From: Trichosphaerium sp. ATCC 40318
Taxonomy: Eukaryota > Discosea > Flabellinia > Trichosidae
Length of the DNA stretch: 64,000 nt
NCBI GenBank assembly: GCA_038496445.1
Contig: JALMLS010000573.1
Coordinates: forward strand, 62,001 to 126,000
Direction of reading: 5' to 3'
Shown here one piece after another: positions 12,608 to 24,015 of the stretch (the first letter of the stretch is position 1; the number at the start of each line of letters is the position of its first letter). A model generated the notes under the pieces. That model was not told the DNA's origin, did no database searches, and saw only the letters and a program-made list of their open reading frames with translations. The position numbers were made by a program, and so were the translations under genes.

Positions 12608-15600
12608 CTATGGGTCCCAAACAGCAATAGAACGACCACTCAATGTAGCATAGACCCTGCCTATGTGCCTTGGATCTACGCCAATTCCGTTCAAGAAAGC
12701 CAAGTGAAAAGTGTCGTTAGTCAATCGTTGCCAAGTCTCTCCAACATTCGGAGAATAGTAAACGCTAAATCCTTCTGTATCTTCAGGTCCTAGTCTTCGT
12801 AAAAAACAACACCTTGTCTTTACTCTAATTGCTTACCTTTAGCCCATAGAGCTACACGACCGTCATAGGCGGATATAGTAGCAACTTCAATACCTCCAGG
12901 TTTACCTGAACACTTGTAAGAATTGTTGTACGAAAGACAAAGAAAACACGTGCCAAATAATTCTTCAACTGAGAAATTACCAACTTGTTTCCTGCACTAT
13001 TCATCAGTATTGTAACATCACCTGTGATTCAGACGCACCAATTATATCCTCCATCTGTAGAGTGCCATAAAGCTTTTCCTCTATTTTGAGTACCGTTTGT
13101 GAACATCAAAGCCCAAAGATGACCAGATCTCGCCTGATCAGAAGCAAGAGCACCGTACACTGAAGGAAAAGCAGAATGCCAATCCTTCATGTGTGTGAAA
13201 GTATCTCCTCCATCATTCGATGTCCATAAACCCGAACCAAAACCCATAACATAATACTTTAGGTCAACAGTAGCATCTACAAATCGACTTAAGTTGGTAA
13301 TAAGTAACTTAATACAAAAAAAAGTGTTGTTGCGCTATGATGTCTACTTTGTGACACTGATGTAAAAGAAGCGATAAAATGAATTGCTTCAAATAGCGAG
13401 AACGAGAATTTGAAGCATGCTAATGGATAACAGTTTTCCCAAAACGGGACATGTTAAGTCGTTCGTACCTCTTGTCATTAAGTGCTTCTCTACGTATTGG
13501 TTCCCTTGGAAAGTTTCCCATAACATTGTAGCAACACGCTTCCATGTTATTCCACCATCTTTTGTTCTCCAAAAGCCACCTTTATCTTTTACAAGATAAT
13601 CGTTTGGATTTGTTAAAGAACCAACACAATCAATAAAATTAAAACCCGTCATTGTTTTGTTTATTGGTTCCTCCTGCTGAAACAGACGTGTCCATGTTTT
13701 TCCAGAATCATGTGTTGTTGCTATCCATCCCTGTCCACCTCTTTGGTTACCTAATACAACCCATGTGTCTCCCCAAAACATTGCACGATGAGCTTCACCC
13801 AAACTGAAAGAGTGTTGTTATTTTCAATGAATAGGTTTGGATCGTACTGGACTGTAGGATTGGTTAATACGCCTCTCATATTAATAATTATTTCCTCTAG
13901 AGTTCCGAAAAACCCTGCAAGGTCCATTGAACCGAAATAAGCGAGGTCACGATCAGGATGAAAATCAACTGTGAACATAACAACCTAACCTAGTAAACTA
14001 ACAAGAAGGTATCATTGTTTTCTTCTCATCTTTTACTTACCTCTCCAACACCTTTAGCTATAAATTGCCAAGTATTTCCGTTATCTCTACTCTCCATAGG
14101 ACCGTCTCCAGTTCCGGTTATCCAATGATTTTCGTCTTTAGGATCTTGAACCTATAAATAGAATAATTACACTGCGCAAGAATAAACAACGTACAAATGC
14201 AGCACGACCGTATGGTAGCCCAGTGGTATTTGGGGCTCTCCATATTGGCATCTTTCCTGTAGCTTGCATAGCAGAATAAGTGTATGTCTCTCCCTTATCA
14301 TTAGATATACCAAGTGATCCAAGCCTGAAAAAAATCAGAAACAACATCATCTCAGCTACGAAGCAAACTGTATTGCACTCGTACCCTGTAGCTGTAGCAT
14401 AGACTAAAGATCCGTTCTTAAGAATATGAATTAAATCAGGTTCGCCATCACGTTGTAAGAACTTATGCGTCAATTCTTCAAATACATACGTCGCTAAACT
14501 GATGAGTGAAAGGCGTCAACTAAAAAACGAAAAGAGCTTCACACATTTTCACCTGACGGCTTGAGCTGTTAAGTGCTCAAAATACTTGGTTAGGCACGTA
14601 CAAGTATCTACCCAGTTTGATGATGTTACTCTGTAATAAACACCTTTTGTATACTTACTACCTTGATTTTCATTTCCGATAAAAAAAGTAGTTCCATCGT
14701 TCATTCGTACAACTCTTCTTACACTAACGAGTGTGCCCTTACCAGTATTAACAGTTTCCCATGTTTTACCATAGTCAAGGGATAGATAAAGGCCAGAACC
14801 ATAACCACCAACCCAGACTTGTCCAGCGAACTTTGGATTTTCATGGATATGTATAGTTCCAACAGCCGTGATATTGTTAAACACCTTTGGCGCTACAGCC
14901 ACCCAAGTTTCTCCAGCGTCTTCAGTCATAAATAGACCCTGCCTTGCACCAGCCCAAACTTTATTGTTATCAGCTGGATCTATAACAATGCATTCGCCAC
15001 CAATGCGAAGAGCATCATTGCCTGGAAACAAGTCAGATTAAACAATTGCGGAGTATCCAAAAACCCGCCTGCGAAATTAACGTGTAGAACGCGCTTGTAT
15101 GTCTTTCCTCCATCAACAGTCTTCCATACACCTTGCCCTGGGTCTTTTGGATAAGGTTCTTGGCCAAGCGCTAAATACACCTCAAAAAAAACCGTTAACT
15201 GCTTTGCCAGGTTGAACTTATTCTTCAAAACTCACTGTATTGACATCCTTTGGGTCTATTGCAATGCCTTGCGTTGACCAAGAGCTTGGATACGCAAAAG
15301 AAGAAGATATCCAGTTCCAATTTTGGCCCATGTCATCAGATCTATAAGCACCGCCTTGGAGAAAATTAATCACGTGACAAAAAAAAAAATTTCATTATAT
15401 TTTGACCCAACATAAAACCCCACGTGAACCTTCGATAAGGTAGTACTTATTGCGATTCAACCACGTGGTAATTATTTTCGATAGTAGTGTCGGTTTGAGG
15501 ATCAGAAAAGTAAATAGAAAGCTCCAGTAACAGTATAACGTACCAACATCTGTTCTACCGTACAATATACCACTTGGGTGTACAGCAACACCTGTGAAGT

Positions 15601-15735
15601 ATCCTCCGCCTGAGAAGTTCATCCATTTCCACTCGCTTTGAACATACGGGATGAAAAGCACTATTGACACGAAAATAACAGCTAGAACATCGTTACTTGC
15701 TTGCTAGTCACAACTTAGTACCTTGAAAGTGCATC
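12608..15735 (-). CDS. Secreted GH74-family xyloglucanase-like glycoside hydrolase
   Basis: GH74 enzymes cleave beta-1,4 linkages of xyloglucan. A first mini-exon (MHFQ, ATG at 15735) joins across a 40-nt intron (15683-15722) to a hydrophobic signal peptide ending near residue 20. Then come WMNFSGGGYFTGVAVHP and YGRTDVGGAYR. The Asp of TDVGG (residue ~49) corresponds to the N-terminal catalytic Asp known in GH74. Repeated beta-propeller motifs with Asp-box-like ends follow: VWKTVDGGKTYKR, LFMTEDAGETW, LYLSLDYGKTW, STDGGYNW, GLWTSNDGGDTF, FWRTKDGGITW, YYSPNVGETW. The C-terminus is GRSIAVWDP with TAG at 12608-12610. About a dozen exons; not every junction was resolved. The presence of the second catalytic Asp was not verified. 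No CBM seen. Suggests use of plant cell-wall material. Confidence 0.88.
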
Positions 15736-15872
15736 TTATTATACTTGTATCGACAGTACCCTTTGAACACCTTTGTAAACTTGTTTGTAATGTTAAGTTT
15801 ATTGTAGTTACACGTGCATTGACTTAATATAGTGTCGCAAAATGATAGGAAAGTGAAGAACTTATTCACTAT

Positions 15873-16385
15873 CGAGTTGTTCTGAATATTGATACTTGGT
15901 TGTTCTAGTTAACCTCACATTTATAAGGACCCTTTTGAGTCTTATGGACTGGAGTCACTAAACTGAACTTCACTTAAAAACGGGCTGAGGCAGCTTTGCT
16001 CTATGTATTGATCACGCCAAAAAGTTAAGAGTGTTAAGAAGTCATGACTGACTCCACTCGCTTTAGCATCCAAAATGACATATTCCTTCAGCTATCACCT
16101 TTCTCTTTAGGAACGATACCTGTTATCTATGTAACATCTAAACTCAGTGCTATTAATACTGTAGAAAGTACTTATAGAACGTACAAGGGCTTTATTAACA
16201 TAAAGTATGTTGCTAGGTGATTGCAACCACAAAACCAAAGTATCATTCTGTAAACATAAAGTTTTCAACTTTCACGTGATCAACGAACGTGATTATTGAT
16301 TCCATCAACGAATGTGTGCTTGCAGTGTTCAACACAGTGGGCTCGATTTAGGTAGAAGCAGCATTACCGAATTTAAAAGTTGTGA
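15873..16385. repeat. Dispersed repeat A, copy 1 (inverted relative to copy 2 at 50.4-50.9 kb)
   Basis: About 510 bp matches the reverse complement of 50420-50928 along its length. Shared blocks include the CGAGTTGTTCTGA edge, ACCTCACATTTATAAGGACC, the AGTCATGACT palindrome region, TTTCACGTGATCAACGAACG and the TTAAAAGTTGTG edge. Copy 1 has a ~25-bp internal duplication near 16285-16312. No convincing ORF; likely a non-autonomous mobile element or its remnant. Confidence 0.75.
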
Positions 16386-16439
16386 ACAGGCAGAAAAAAA
16401 TTGTAAAACGTTCGAAAAAGTTTACAACCAAATAATAGC

Positions 16440-16552
16440 GAAATACCTCGCACACCAACAAAGGTATTATCATAACACCAGAATTGTAAGGAGAACAAAA
16501 ATGTTATTATTTAATAACGAGAACCAGTATACTGTTCATATCTTTTCGCCAC
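16440..16552. repeat. Dispersed repeat D, copy 1
   Basis: Matches 23780-23912 in the same orientation, sharing CAAAGG-TATTATCATAA, an AATAACGAGAACC block and a TATCTTTTCG block. Overlaps an 84-codon ORF (16312-16566) that I do not regard as a gene. Confidence 0.55.
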
Positions 16553-16566
16553 ATGAGGAGCCATAG

Positions 16567-17568
16567 ACTTTATTATAATTCTCACAATTTTAGGGTATTA
16601 CACAAGCACTTTCGCACAATGGTGCGTAGCAGTGGCTATTGGACTGGTTTTATTTGCGTTTAACACTTGGTTTTTATACCGAGGCTGTGGTATGCGTATA
16701 AACATAAATAAAGCCGTCAGTGAAACAAGCTAATGCCTGAATGAAGAAATACCTCAGTTGGAGTACATCTCTGGAACACAACCTCATAGGAGTCTCAGTA
16801 CTTACCACCGACTGCAGTGTTAAAGACAGAGTAGCTACTGGCGCAGTTGTTGGATGATAATTAAGACAGTATTCCATATTAACTCAAACAGTTCTGAACT
16901 CGAGGCTATTGAGATAGAGATCAGTACATCATAGTCTGAATCTCCCATTTTTATTGTCACAGATTCTTTTAATTCAAAAAATTACAGATGATTTTTTTTT
17001 GAGTCGACTCCGTGTTCTCAAAAAAAGTCGAGTTGAGTTGAGTCGGACCGTTAACAGTACTAATTGTTGTATCTCATCATATCATATTGTTTGCTTTCAG
17101 AGTCACCTTTTTGCGTTTGTTTTCATAGGCAACCTAAAGCATGTAACTTTCTTAGAAGAAAGAGAATTAATTGTCCTAACCCTTATTGTTCGCTATGCCA
17201 AGGGTCAGCTGAGAACAATTGTCAAAGGTCAACAACAATCCCTTTGTTTCTAACTCTTTCCAATTACTGTATAGAGTTAGGGCGTCTCTTTATTCAAAGT
17301 TACAAGCAAGTACAAGTATAGACTATTCTTATAGAAGACGACATCTGTGTGGACACGCTGATTGAGCAAAAAAGGCTTGGCAAGGTAGTAAACCAGTTTA
17401 TTTAAGAATATGGATTTCTGGGTGATTCTTCTCAGGAACAGGCATTCAAAGAGGCTCAAAGTTGGATTACAGATGAACTGTTGGGCATATACCAACATAT
17501 TGGGTCGGTGTAAAGCATCAGTGAAAGTCGGCTCAGCACTTTTTTTTTCAACGCGTTTCAATGAAAAC
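16567..17568. other. Intergenic, no supported gene
   Basis: A short frame at about 16596-16733 encodes a hydrophobic segment (VAVAIGLVLFAFNTWF) then a stop, possibly a membrane-protein relic. Otherwise I see nothing coding. Confidence 0.4.
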
Positions 17569-17569
17569 C

Positions 17570-18095
17570 AAGCAGCGAAAATATTTTATTGCAGTTTTAT
17601 ATGCACATATACATGTCGCATTAGTGTGCAAAGAATCAGGTCAAAAATCGATTTTTCAAGCCAGATATTATGACTTCTTTCTGGTTTTTTTGAGCCAAAA
17701 ACGGGGAAGGTACATTCAGTTTCAAATACAAAATACGCGCATTGACATGTACATCTGTTGTGGAAAAAATTAGAACTGAACTGGACCGTGTTTGCCATAA
17801 ATGTTACAATTCTTATTTTTTTCTGTATTTTCTGCCGCGAGATAAAACGCACGTGTTTCATAAAACTTGAGCGAAATAATATTTTTGGTACGGTTATATG
17901 TGCACATACATGTTGGATTTGTGTGTAAAGAATCAGAGTCGAAGTTGGATTGGTAAGCCAGAAATTATGACTTCTTTCTGGTTTTTTTGAGCAATAACAA
18001 TCTCATGTTTATTTCAGCAAGTAAAAAGACTCAACCGATGTCTTAGTGTATTGTGGAAAAAAATTGGGCTTAAATTTATGGATGAATATGTAATT
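17570..18095. repeat. Tandemly duplicated repeat C (units ~17570-17790 and ~17870-18095)
   Basis: Both units carry a TATATG-CACATA-ACATG block, GTGTG-AAAGAATCAG, and TATGACTTCTTTCTGGTTTT about 75 bp further on, then a TTGTGGAAAAAAATT-like end. A third, inverted partial copy lies at 47800-47895. Non-coding; class of element unknown. Confidence 0.65.
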
Positions 18096-18164
18096 ATTTC
18101 TGGAGTTTGAATTCGTGAGACCGAAGCTCAACATTGAACTCAACAGAAGACGCATTAACTCAAT

Positions 18165-18430
18165 TAACTATGGCTAATATCAACAACACCCACAAACCCC
18201 CTATCCAAATTCAATCAAACCTAATGTTACTAAACCGCCAAACCTTGCCGCCAGAGCAAGGTTGTGTTTAGTGATCAGTGTGTAATAATAGGGACACACT
18301 CAAGGGATATTGGTCAGCAATCAAAGTATTACGGCACCTCGAGTGCCAAGTGATTGAAAACTATGGTGGTAGAATAATAACACCCATAACCACCCTAGCC
18401 AAATTCAATCAAACTCAAACATGACTAACC
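18165..18430. repeat. Short direct repeat pair
   Basis: Two related blocks (about 18165-18225 and 18355-18420) share CTATGG-T, AACACCCA-AA and AAATTCAATCAAAC. They flank a ~130-bp stretch containing the near-palindromic CCTTGC-CAAGG. Could be the ends of a small element. Confidence 0.35.
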
Positions 18431-19018
18431 CTTGAAAACTTCAAAACTTTTTCTTATTCTACTTTTCACTTTTTTTTTTTTTCAAATTCACATCTTGAAT
18501 GTAATGTAATTCGCACAAGTGCGCTGTAGTGTTTTTTATATACAAATATACACGATATCAGTGCTATAGATAGCCACTAAGACGTTGTCTTTCCTCCCAA
18601 ACAATCGCGTATTAGTTGTCTAGCTGGCGTTTGAGGAACTTTGCTGACCAACCAAATTTAAGGATTATCATAGCATGACAAGCACAGAAACATTGATGGC
18701 AAGCAACGATCACCCCCTTCCCCGCCCAATCAAAGGCGAAACTTTTTGATCCTAAAACTGAATTTATTTGAAAAACAAATTTGAGGATCCCTTTTCCTGC
18801 ATAAATACCACTTGTAAATGTATGTTCAAGAGATAAACACTTACTCGTGTGTTGCGTTAGAGCCACCGAGACGTTAGGCTTCCTCCAAACCGGTCCTGTT
18901 CTCTCTGTTGTTCACACAAAAGCCTTTTCATCTAACAACGGGTATTCTAATGCAAGTATCATAAATTACAAATTCTTATTGGTCTGGTGGCACCAATAAA
19001 ATATCAACAATACATACA
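18431..19018. other. Intergenic region
   Basis: Contains a long poly-T run near 18470 and no supported coding sequence on either strand. Confidence 0.4.
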
Positions 19019-19270
19019 ATGGGCATCTTGTTATTTATCTACAACATACACCTCTTACCTTCCAAAGTTGAACAAATTACAATTGAACGTTGCACTTATA
19101 AGTATCCTTTATCTTCAGTGCAAGGTGTATGGTATCGCGATTATGGTGCCATGGATGTTTCTATAAAGAGATTAAAAATGCAGGATACTCAAGAATACTA
19201 CAAGAAGTTCACACATGAAACTCAACAACTTTGTAAGAATTTGTTATTGGCCATTTATGAGGAAAACTAA
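19019..19270 (+). pseudogene. Orphan protein-kinase N-lobe-like fragment
   Basis: An 83-codon ORF with GVWYRDYGAMDVSIKRLK, then QEYYKKFTHETQQL. This resembles the beta2-beta3-alphaC stretch of TKL-type kinases (Val-x-Ile-Lys with the ATP-binding Lys, and a Glu in helix C). The ORF stops after about 30 further residues with no C-lobe, so it is either a truncated relic or the first exon of an unrecognised gene. Low sequence support; it sits tail-to-tail with the ankyrin-PARP gene. Confidence 0.35.
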
Positions 19271-19322
19271 ACTGTGGTTGTTTATTGATAAATGTTGCTT
19301 GTTTACAACAGACGCATTAGAA

Positions 19323-22300
19323 TTACTTTGCTGTACTTTCAAGGAGAGCTATTTTTGCCAGAAGAATGGTATTCCTCTCCTTTAGGCTAGTGTTGTCTCG
19401 CATTAGATCTTGGACGCTTTCCTTGAGATTGATAATGGTTTTCTGTGAATTCTGATGAAGTTCAGCCAGGCTCTTCTGTAATTTCTCTACCTTGCTGTTT
19501 GATTCTTGTAATTCTAGTTCGAGATTGACATAATTATAACTTGACTGTTCATCATCAGTTGAATCATCATGGGCAGCCCACAGTTTTCTAGTACAAAACT
19601 TAAGTTTAAAAGAAAAGAGATATAAAATTATACCGGTTAGAAATAAAAGTGTCGTCAGAATCAGATAGTTCATCAGATAGCTCGCCAGCTGAACCATCAA
19701 TATCTACCTTTGAAGCTTGATCTTCAGTTTGTTCATTATCGCCTTTCTCTTTCTTTGTCTTTTTATCAACTTTCTTGGCTTTTGAAGTTCTACGTTTTTT
19801 TGTACGTTTTTTACGTTCAACTTTGATGATGTACCGAGCAACAGCTTGAGTATCTAAAATAGTGTTTGTTTTTTCAATTGTATTGCTGAGTGTACCTTGT
19901 GCCACTACCAGCTCATCGTATACTGCATCTTCAAGTTTATCTGGTGGCAGAAGTTTACCAGCGCGGTCTACCAATGCATAGTGACTTTGATAGCCTGGTT
20001 TTATTGGCCTTCCGTGCAAGCTTTCATTCAAGGTTTTGGTACCATCAGTCTCATATACAAGGGGATCATGCTTTTTATCAAGTAAGTAAAGAATATCTAC
20101 ATCAATATTATTGTTTGCTTACTGGATAAACGTTCCCAGGAGTAACAAGACTTAAAACCAGTGTTTTAAAAGTTCTTCCTTTTAAATCATATGAAGTAGC
20201 ATACCGTATGCTTCTCTATTGCCGAAAATGAATATTGACCACCTGCAAAAATTGGGTAATAACGTACAGTGAAGTATATCCCTTGACCATAGTATCCAGC
20301 ATCTAAAGAACTCACAGTTCCAAAACCAGCCTTTACAATACTGTAAGCTGCTTCTTCGCTTGTTCCATGGACCATCAATATCACTGGTAACTAAATAAAA
20401 TGTTTGTAGTGCACGAGAACCAAGAACATTACCTTATCTTTTTTTTCAGTATAACAATCATTAAAAGTAGTGAAGGCATTGCACTTTTGGTACAGTCTCT
20501 TTGTATGCCTTGTAGATACTTTCTTTCCAATTTTTTTGTTTAAACAACTTGGGCAGTTCTCTAGTAGGTGCATGTTTAGAATCACAAAAATGCCTATGAA
20601 GTGTGGAGCAACCGTACTGATGTCTGTGTGTCAGTATTTCGTTGATTCGACCAAAGTTTTCTGTCAAGATGTCATTATAAACGAGAGTCGCTTCAACGAT
20701 ATTGTATTTGTCATAGCCGTGTAGCTTTGACATCTCCTGTTTGAGGATGTTGAATTCTCTGACAGCCACTTTGTCGTTTTCATCGAGGAGATTCAGTGTT
20801 TTGTAGTGTGTCGCCTTTGCAACAATGCCTCTTTTTATAATATAAGTATTAATAAAAACTAATTGAACGCACGTGTTAGAGCTATTCCAATTATTTGCAA
20901 AATACAATCGCGGATTTAAACTCCATGCGTTTTCACCTTTTAATCCTTTTGAAAACTTTTTTTAGTATTATATCACCACATGCTTCTTACCTTCAGTACA
21001 CTCTTCTTTTAAGGAATCATCTTGACTGTTATTAACCCAAGCATCATTGGGCATATCATGCAGAATACCTCGCATTAATTGCCCATCTTGTTTCCAGAAT
21101 TCCTGTAGAAAAAGAAAGTTGTTTGTAGTGTATACGTTAACAGTGAAGATATCGTACTGGAGACAATACAACTTTGGGATCGCATGCAGAACAAATTAAA
21201 TGACAAATGCCTTTTTCCATTGCCAGTTTGAAATAATACCATGTTGGCTAAACGTTGTATGGTTAATTTAAGGTATTGGTATTCAATAAAGTGTACCAAA
21301 CGGTGAAGCCATTCTTCAAACTCTTTTCTCTCCTCTACGTTGACATTTTGTGAATAGTGCTTTTTACAGTATCTCCACAGTGGATGGCATTGTTTACCAC
21401 TTGGACAGTATTTTAAGAAAGTTATGAATTTTTCAACAGCTGAGGGTGTATTTGATACCACTTCTCTAATTAAAATGAGCATAAAGTATTGCCACTTTCT
21501 TTGGCACGGAGTTACTACTTACAGTGTTAGCTATTATTTCACCAAATTTTTTTGAAATGTGCCCAATACCTGAATCCTTGTTGGTTTTACTTTCATCAAT
21601 AGTATCAATATTATTTGCGTTTGGTTTGATTAAATTCAACATTAGCATTGATATTTTGTCAAAAACTCAAATGATAGTAAATAAACACAGTTTTTATCTC
21701 ATTTGTAATATTACCTGTGTAAATCAAAGCTGTGTTTCCATATTTATCAACAACTTCAATATTGGCGTTGGCATTGAGTAATGTTGATACAACTTCATTG
21801 TGTCCATGTTGTACTAAATAGTAGAGTGAGATATGTACATGTTGTGTATCTCATCATATCATGTTACCTGCATATATTAAAGCTGTCTTTCCATCTTCAT
21901 CAACAACATCAATATTGGCGTTGGCGTTTAGTAAGGTTGATACAACTTTATTGTGTCCTTTTTGTGCTAAATAGTAGAGTGAGATATGTACATGTTGTAT
22001 CTCATCATATCATGTTACCTGCACATATCAAAGCTGTCTTTCCATCTTCATCAACAGCATCAATATTGGCGTTGGCGTTGAGTAAGATTGATACAACTTC
22101 ATTGTGCCCTTCTTGTGCTAAATAGTAGAATGAGATATGTACATGTTGTATCTCATCATATCATGTTACCTGCATATATTAAAGCTGTCTTTCCACCTTT
22201 ATCAACAGCATCAACATTAGCGTTGGCGTTGAGTAAGATTGATACAACTTCATTGTGCCCATGCCATGCTAAATAGTAGAGTGAAATATGTACATGCTGT

Positions 22301-23475
22301 ATCTCATCATATCATGTTACCTGCCCATATTAAAGTTGTACTTCCATGTAAAGTAACAGCATCAACATTAGCATTGGCATTAAGTAAGGTTGATACAACT
22401 TCATTGTGCCCATTCCATGCTAAATAGTAGAGTGAGATATGTACATGCTGTATTTCATCATATCATGTTACCTGCATATATTAAAGCTGCCCTTCCATAT
22501 GTATCAACAGAATGAACATTAGCATTGGCATTGAGTAAGGTTGATACAACTTCATTGTGTCCTTCCCATGCTAAATAGTAGAATGAGATATGTACATGTT
22601 GTATCTCATCATATCATGTTACCTGCATACATTAAAGCTGTCATTCCACTATATTTATCAACAGAATCAACATTAGCATTGGCGTTGAGTAAGATTGATA
22701 CAACTTCATTGTGTCCTTTCCATGCTAAATAGTAGAGTGAGATATGAACATGTTGTATCTCATCATATCATGTTACCTGCCCGTATTAAAGCTGTCATTC
22801 CACTATATCCATCAACAACATCAATATTAGCATTGGCGTTGGCGTTTAGTAAGGTTGATACAACTTCATTGTGTCCTTTTTGTGCTAAATAGCAGAGTGA
22901 GATATGTACATGTTGTATCTCATCATATCATGTTACCTGCATATATTAAAGCTGCCCTTCCATATGTATCAACAGAATGAACATTAGCATTGGCGTTGAG
23001 TAAGGTTGATACAACTTCATTGTGTCCTTCCCATGCTAAATAGTAGAATGAGATATGTACATGTTGTATCTCATCATATCATGTTACCTGCATACATTAA
23101 AGCTGTCTTTCCACCTGCATCAACAGAATCAACATTAGCATTGGCTTTGAGTAAGATTGATACAACTTCATTGTGTCCTTCCCATGCTAAATAGTAGAGT
23201 GAGATATACATGTACATGTTGTATCTCATCATATCATGTTACCTGCCCGTATTAAAGCTGTCATTCCATCGTTATCAATAGAATCAACATTAGCACTGGC
23301 ATTGATTAATGTTGAAACAACTTCATTGTAGCCATTTGTTGCTACACTTTGTCAACTTTTTGCTTAGTAAGCATTACAAACCTGCAAAAGAAAACACAAT
23401 ATCAATTATGGGGATGTTGTTGGTCGGTTCTTCCTGTTCTAAATGTTGGTTTTTGTCATTCTGCGATTCTGTCAT
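19323..23475 (-). CDS. Ankyrin-repeat PARP-type ADP-ribosyltransferase with basic region and C-terminal coiled coil
   Basis: Exon 1 (ATG 23475) encodes MTESQNDKNQH... to a split Ala codon. Eleven ankyrin repeats follow (exons within 23341-21715), each one exon; nine are exactly 99 bp. Typical text is KGHNEVVSTLLNANANVDSV with TALIYA. After a linker, exons near 21465-20461 encode a helical region with TPSAVEKFITFLKYCPSG and conserved aromatic residues. The PARP catalytic fold follows: HGTSEEAAYSIVKAGFG (His at ~20369), AGYYGQGIYFT (~20297-20268), a TPGNVYPV block (~20120), GYQSHYALVD and YDELVV (Glu codon ~19912-19914). This gives an H-Y-E triad compatible with NAD+-dependent ADP-ribosylation. 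A Lys/Arg-rich stretch (probable NLS), an acidic Ser stretch and a leucine-rich coiled coil end at TAA 19323. Ankyrin-plus-PARP recalls tankyrase, but no SAM domain is visible. The junction near 21466-21522 did not close in frame by eye. Nuclear location inferred. Confidence 0.85.
21715..23341 (-). repeat. Tandem array of eleven ankyrin exon + intron units
   Basis: The period is 151-160 bp. Exons (minus strand): 23341-23243, 23186-23088, 23035-22937, 22884-22777, 22724-22623, 22570-22472, 22419-22321, 22268-22170, 22117-22019, 21966-21868, 21813-21715. The ten introns between them are 52-56 nt. All begin GTAACATGATATGATGA and end CTATTTAG (one CTGCTATTTAG, one ending in TATTTAG after ACTCTAC), and all interrupt an Ala codon after its first base. 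Exon 4 is 108 bp and exon 5 is 102 bp. One intron (23187-23242) carries a 4-bp ACAT/TGTA-type expansion. Confidence 0.92.
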
Positions 23476-23779
23476 GACGTGTTGTCACTCTTGAGGTTAT
23501 CACAACGCAGTATTAAGTCGGTGTTACTTTGATACATGAGATTTTTCAGTGAAGTGTTATTGTAATTTGTGCTGCGGTTCTGGTTTTGTGCGTTTTGTTT
23601 AACCACTTGGAGACCTTCAATCTGTTTATTTAAGTAAACTGAGTTACAACCTGGTGACAAAACAGGCCAGGTACCATCATTGAAACACAGGTTTTTCAAA
23701 TATTACACCAAATAGTAGCGATACCCCTCGCTCAACTTTGTTGCTCGAAAGTGCCGAATACTCTTTTGCGGGCTATTTT

Positions 23780-23912
23780 TTACCCCGTAGGCAAGCACAA
23801 AGGATATTATCATAATGCGTTATTGTAACCAGACAGAATTAGCATTAGAATAACGAGAACCGGACGCCAAAATACAAGAACGTGTTGTGCTGTCGTATCT
23901 TTTCGGTGTAAA
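23780..23912. repeat. Dispersed repeat D, copy 2
   Basis: Same-orientation match to 16440-16552 (CAAAGGATATTATCATAA and AATAACGAGAACC blocks). Non-coding; lies just upstream of the ankyrin-PARP start. Confidence 0.5.
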
Positions 23913-24015
23913 AAATGTTGTTGTTTATTTATTCCAGGTGGTGCACTTTATTTTTGTTTTTCTATCATGTCATTCAAGTTTTACTAATATTCTAGAAAGT
24001 TAGTCCTAGTAAAAA

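Noticed and set aside
16312-16566. 84-codon ORF
   Set aside because: Spans the edge of repeat A and repeat D, with homologous non-coding sequence elsewhere; no protein features.
22088-23194. Series of plus-strand ORFs of 61-65 codons with similar sequence
   Set aside because: Antisense shadows of the ankyrin array; they run through the introns and repeat only because the array repeats.
21781-23243. CRISPR-like pattern: ~52-bp near-identical repeats separated by regular ~99-bp units
   Set aside because: The conserved blocks have GT...AG splice ends on the minus strand and the 99-bp units encode ankyrin repeats in one frame, so this is an exon-intron array.
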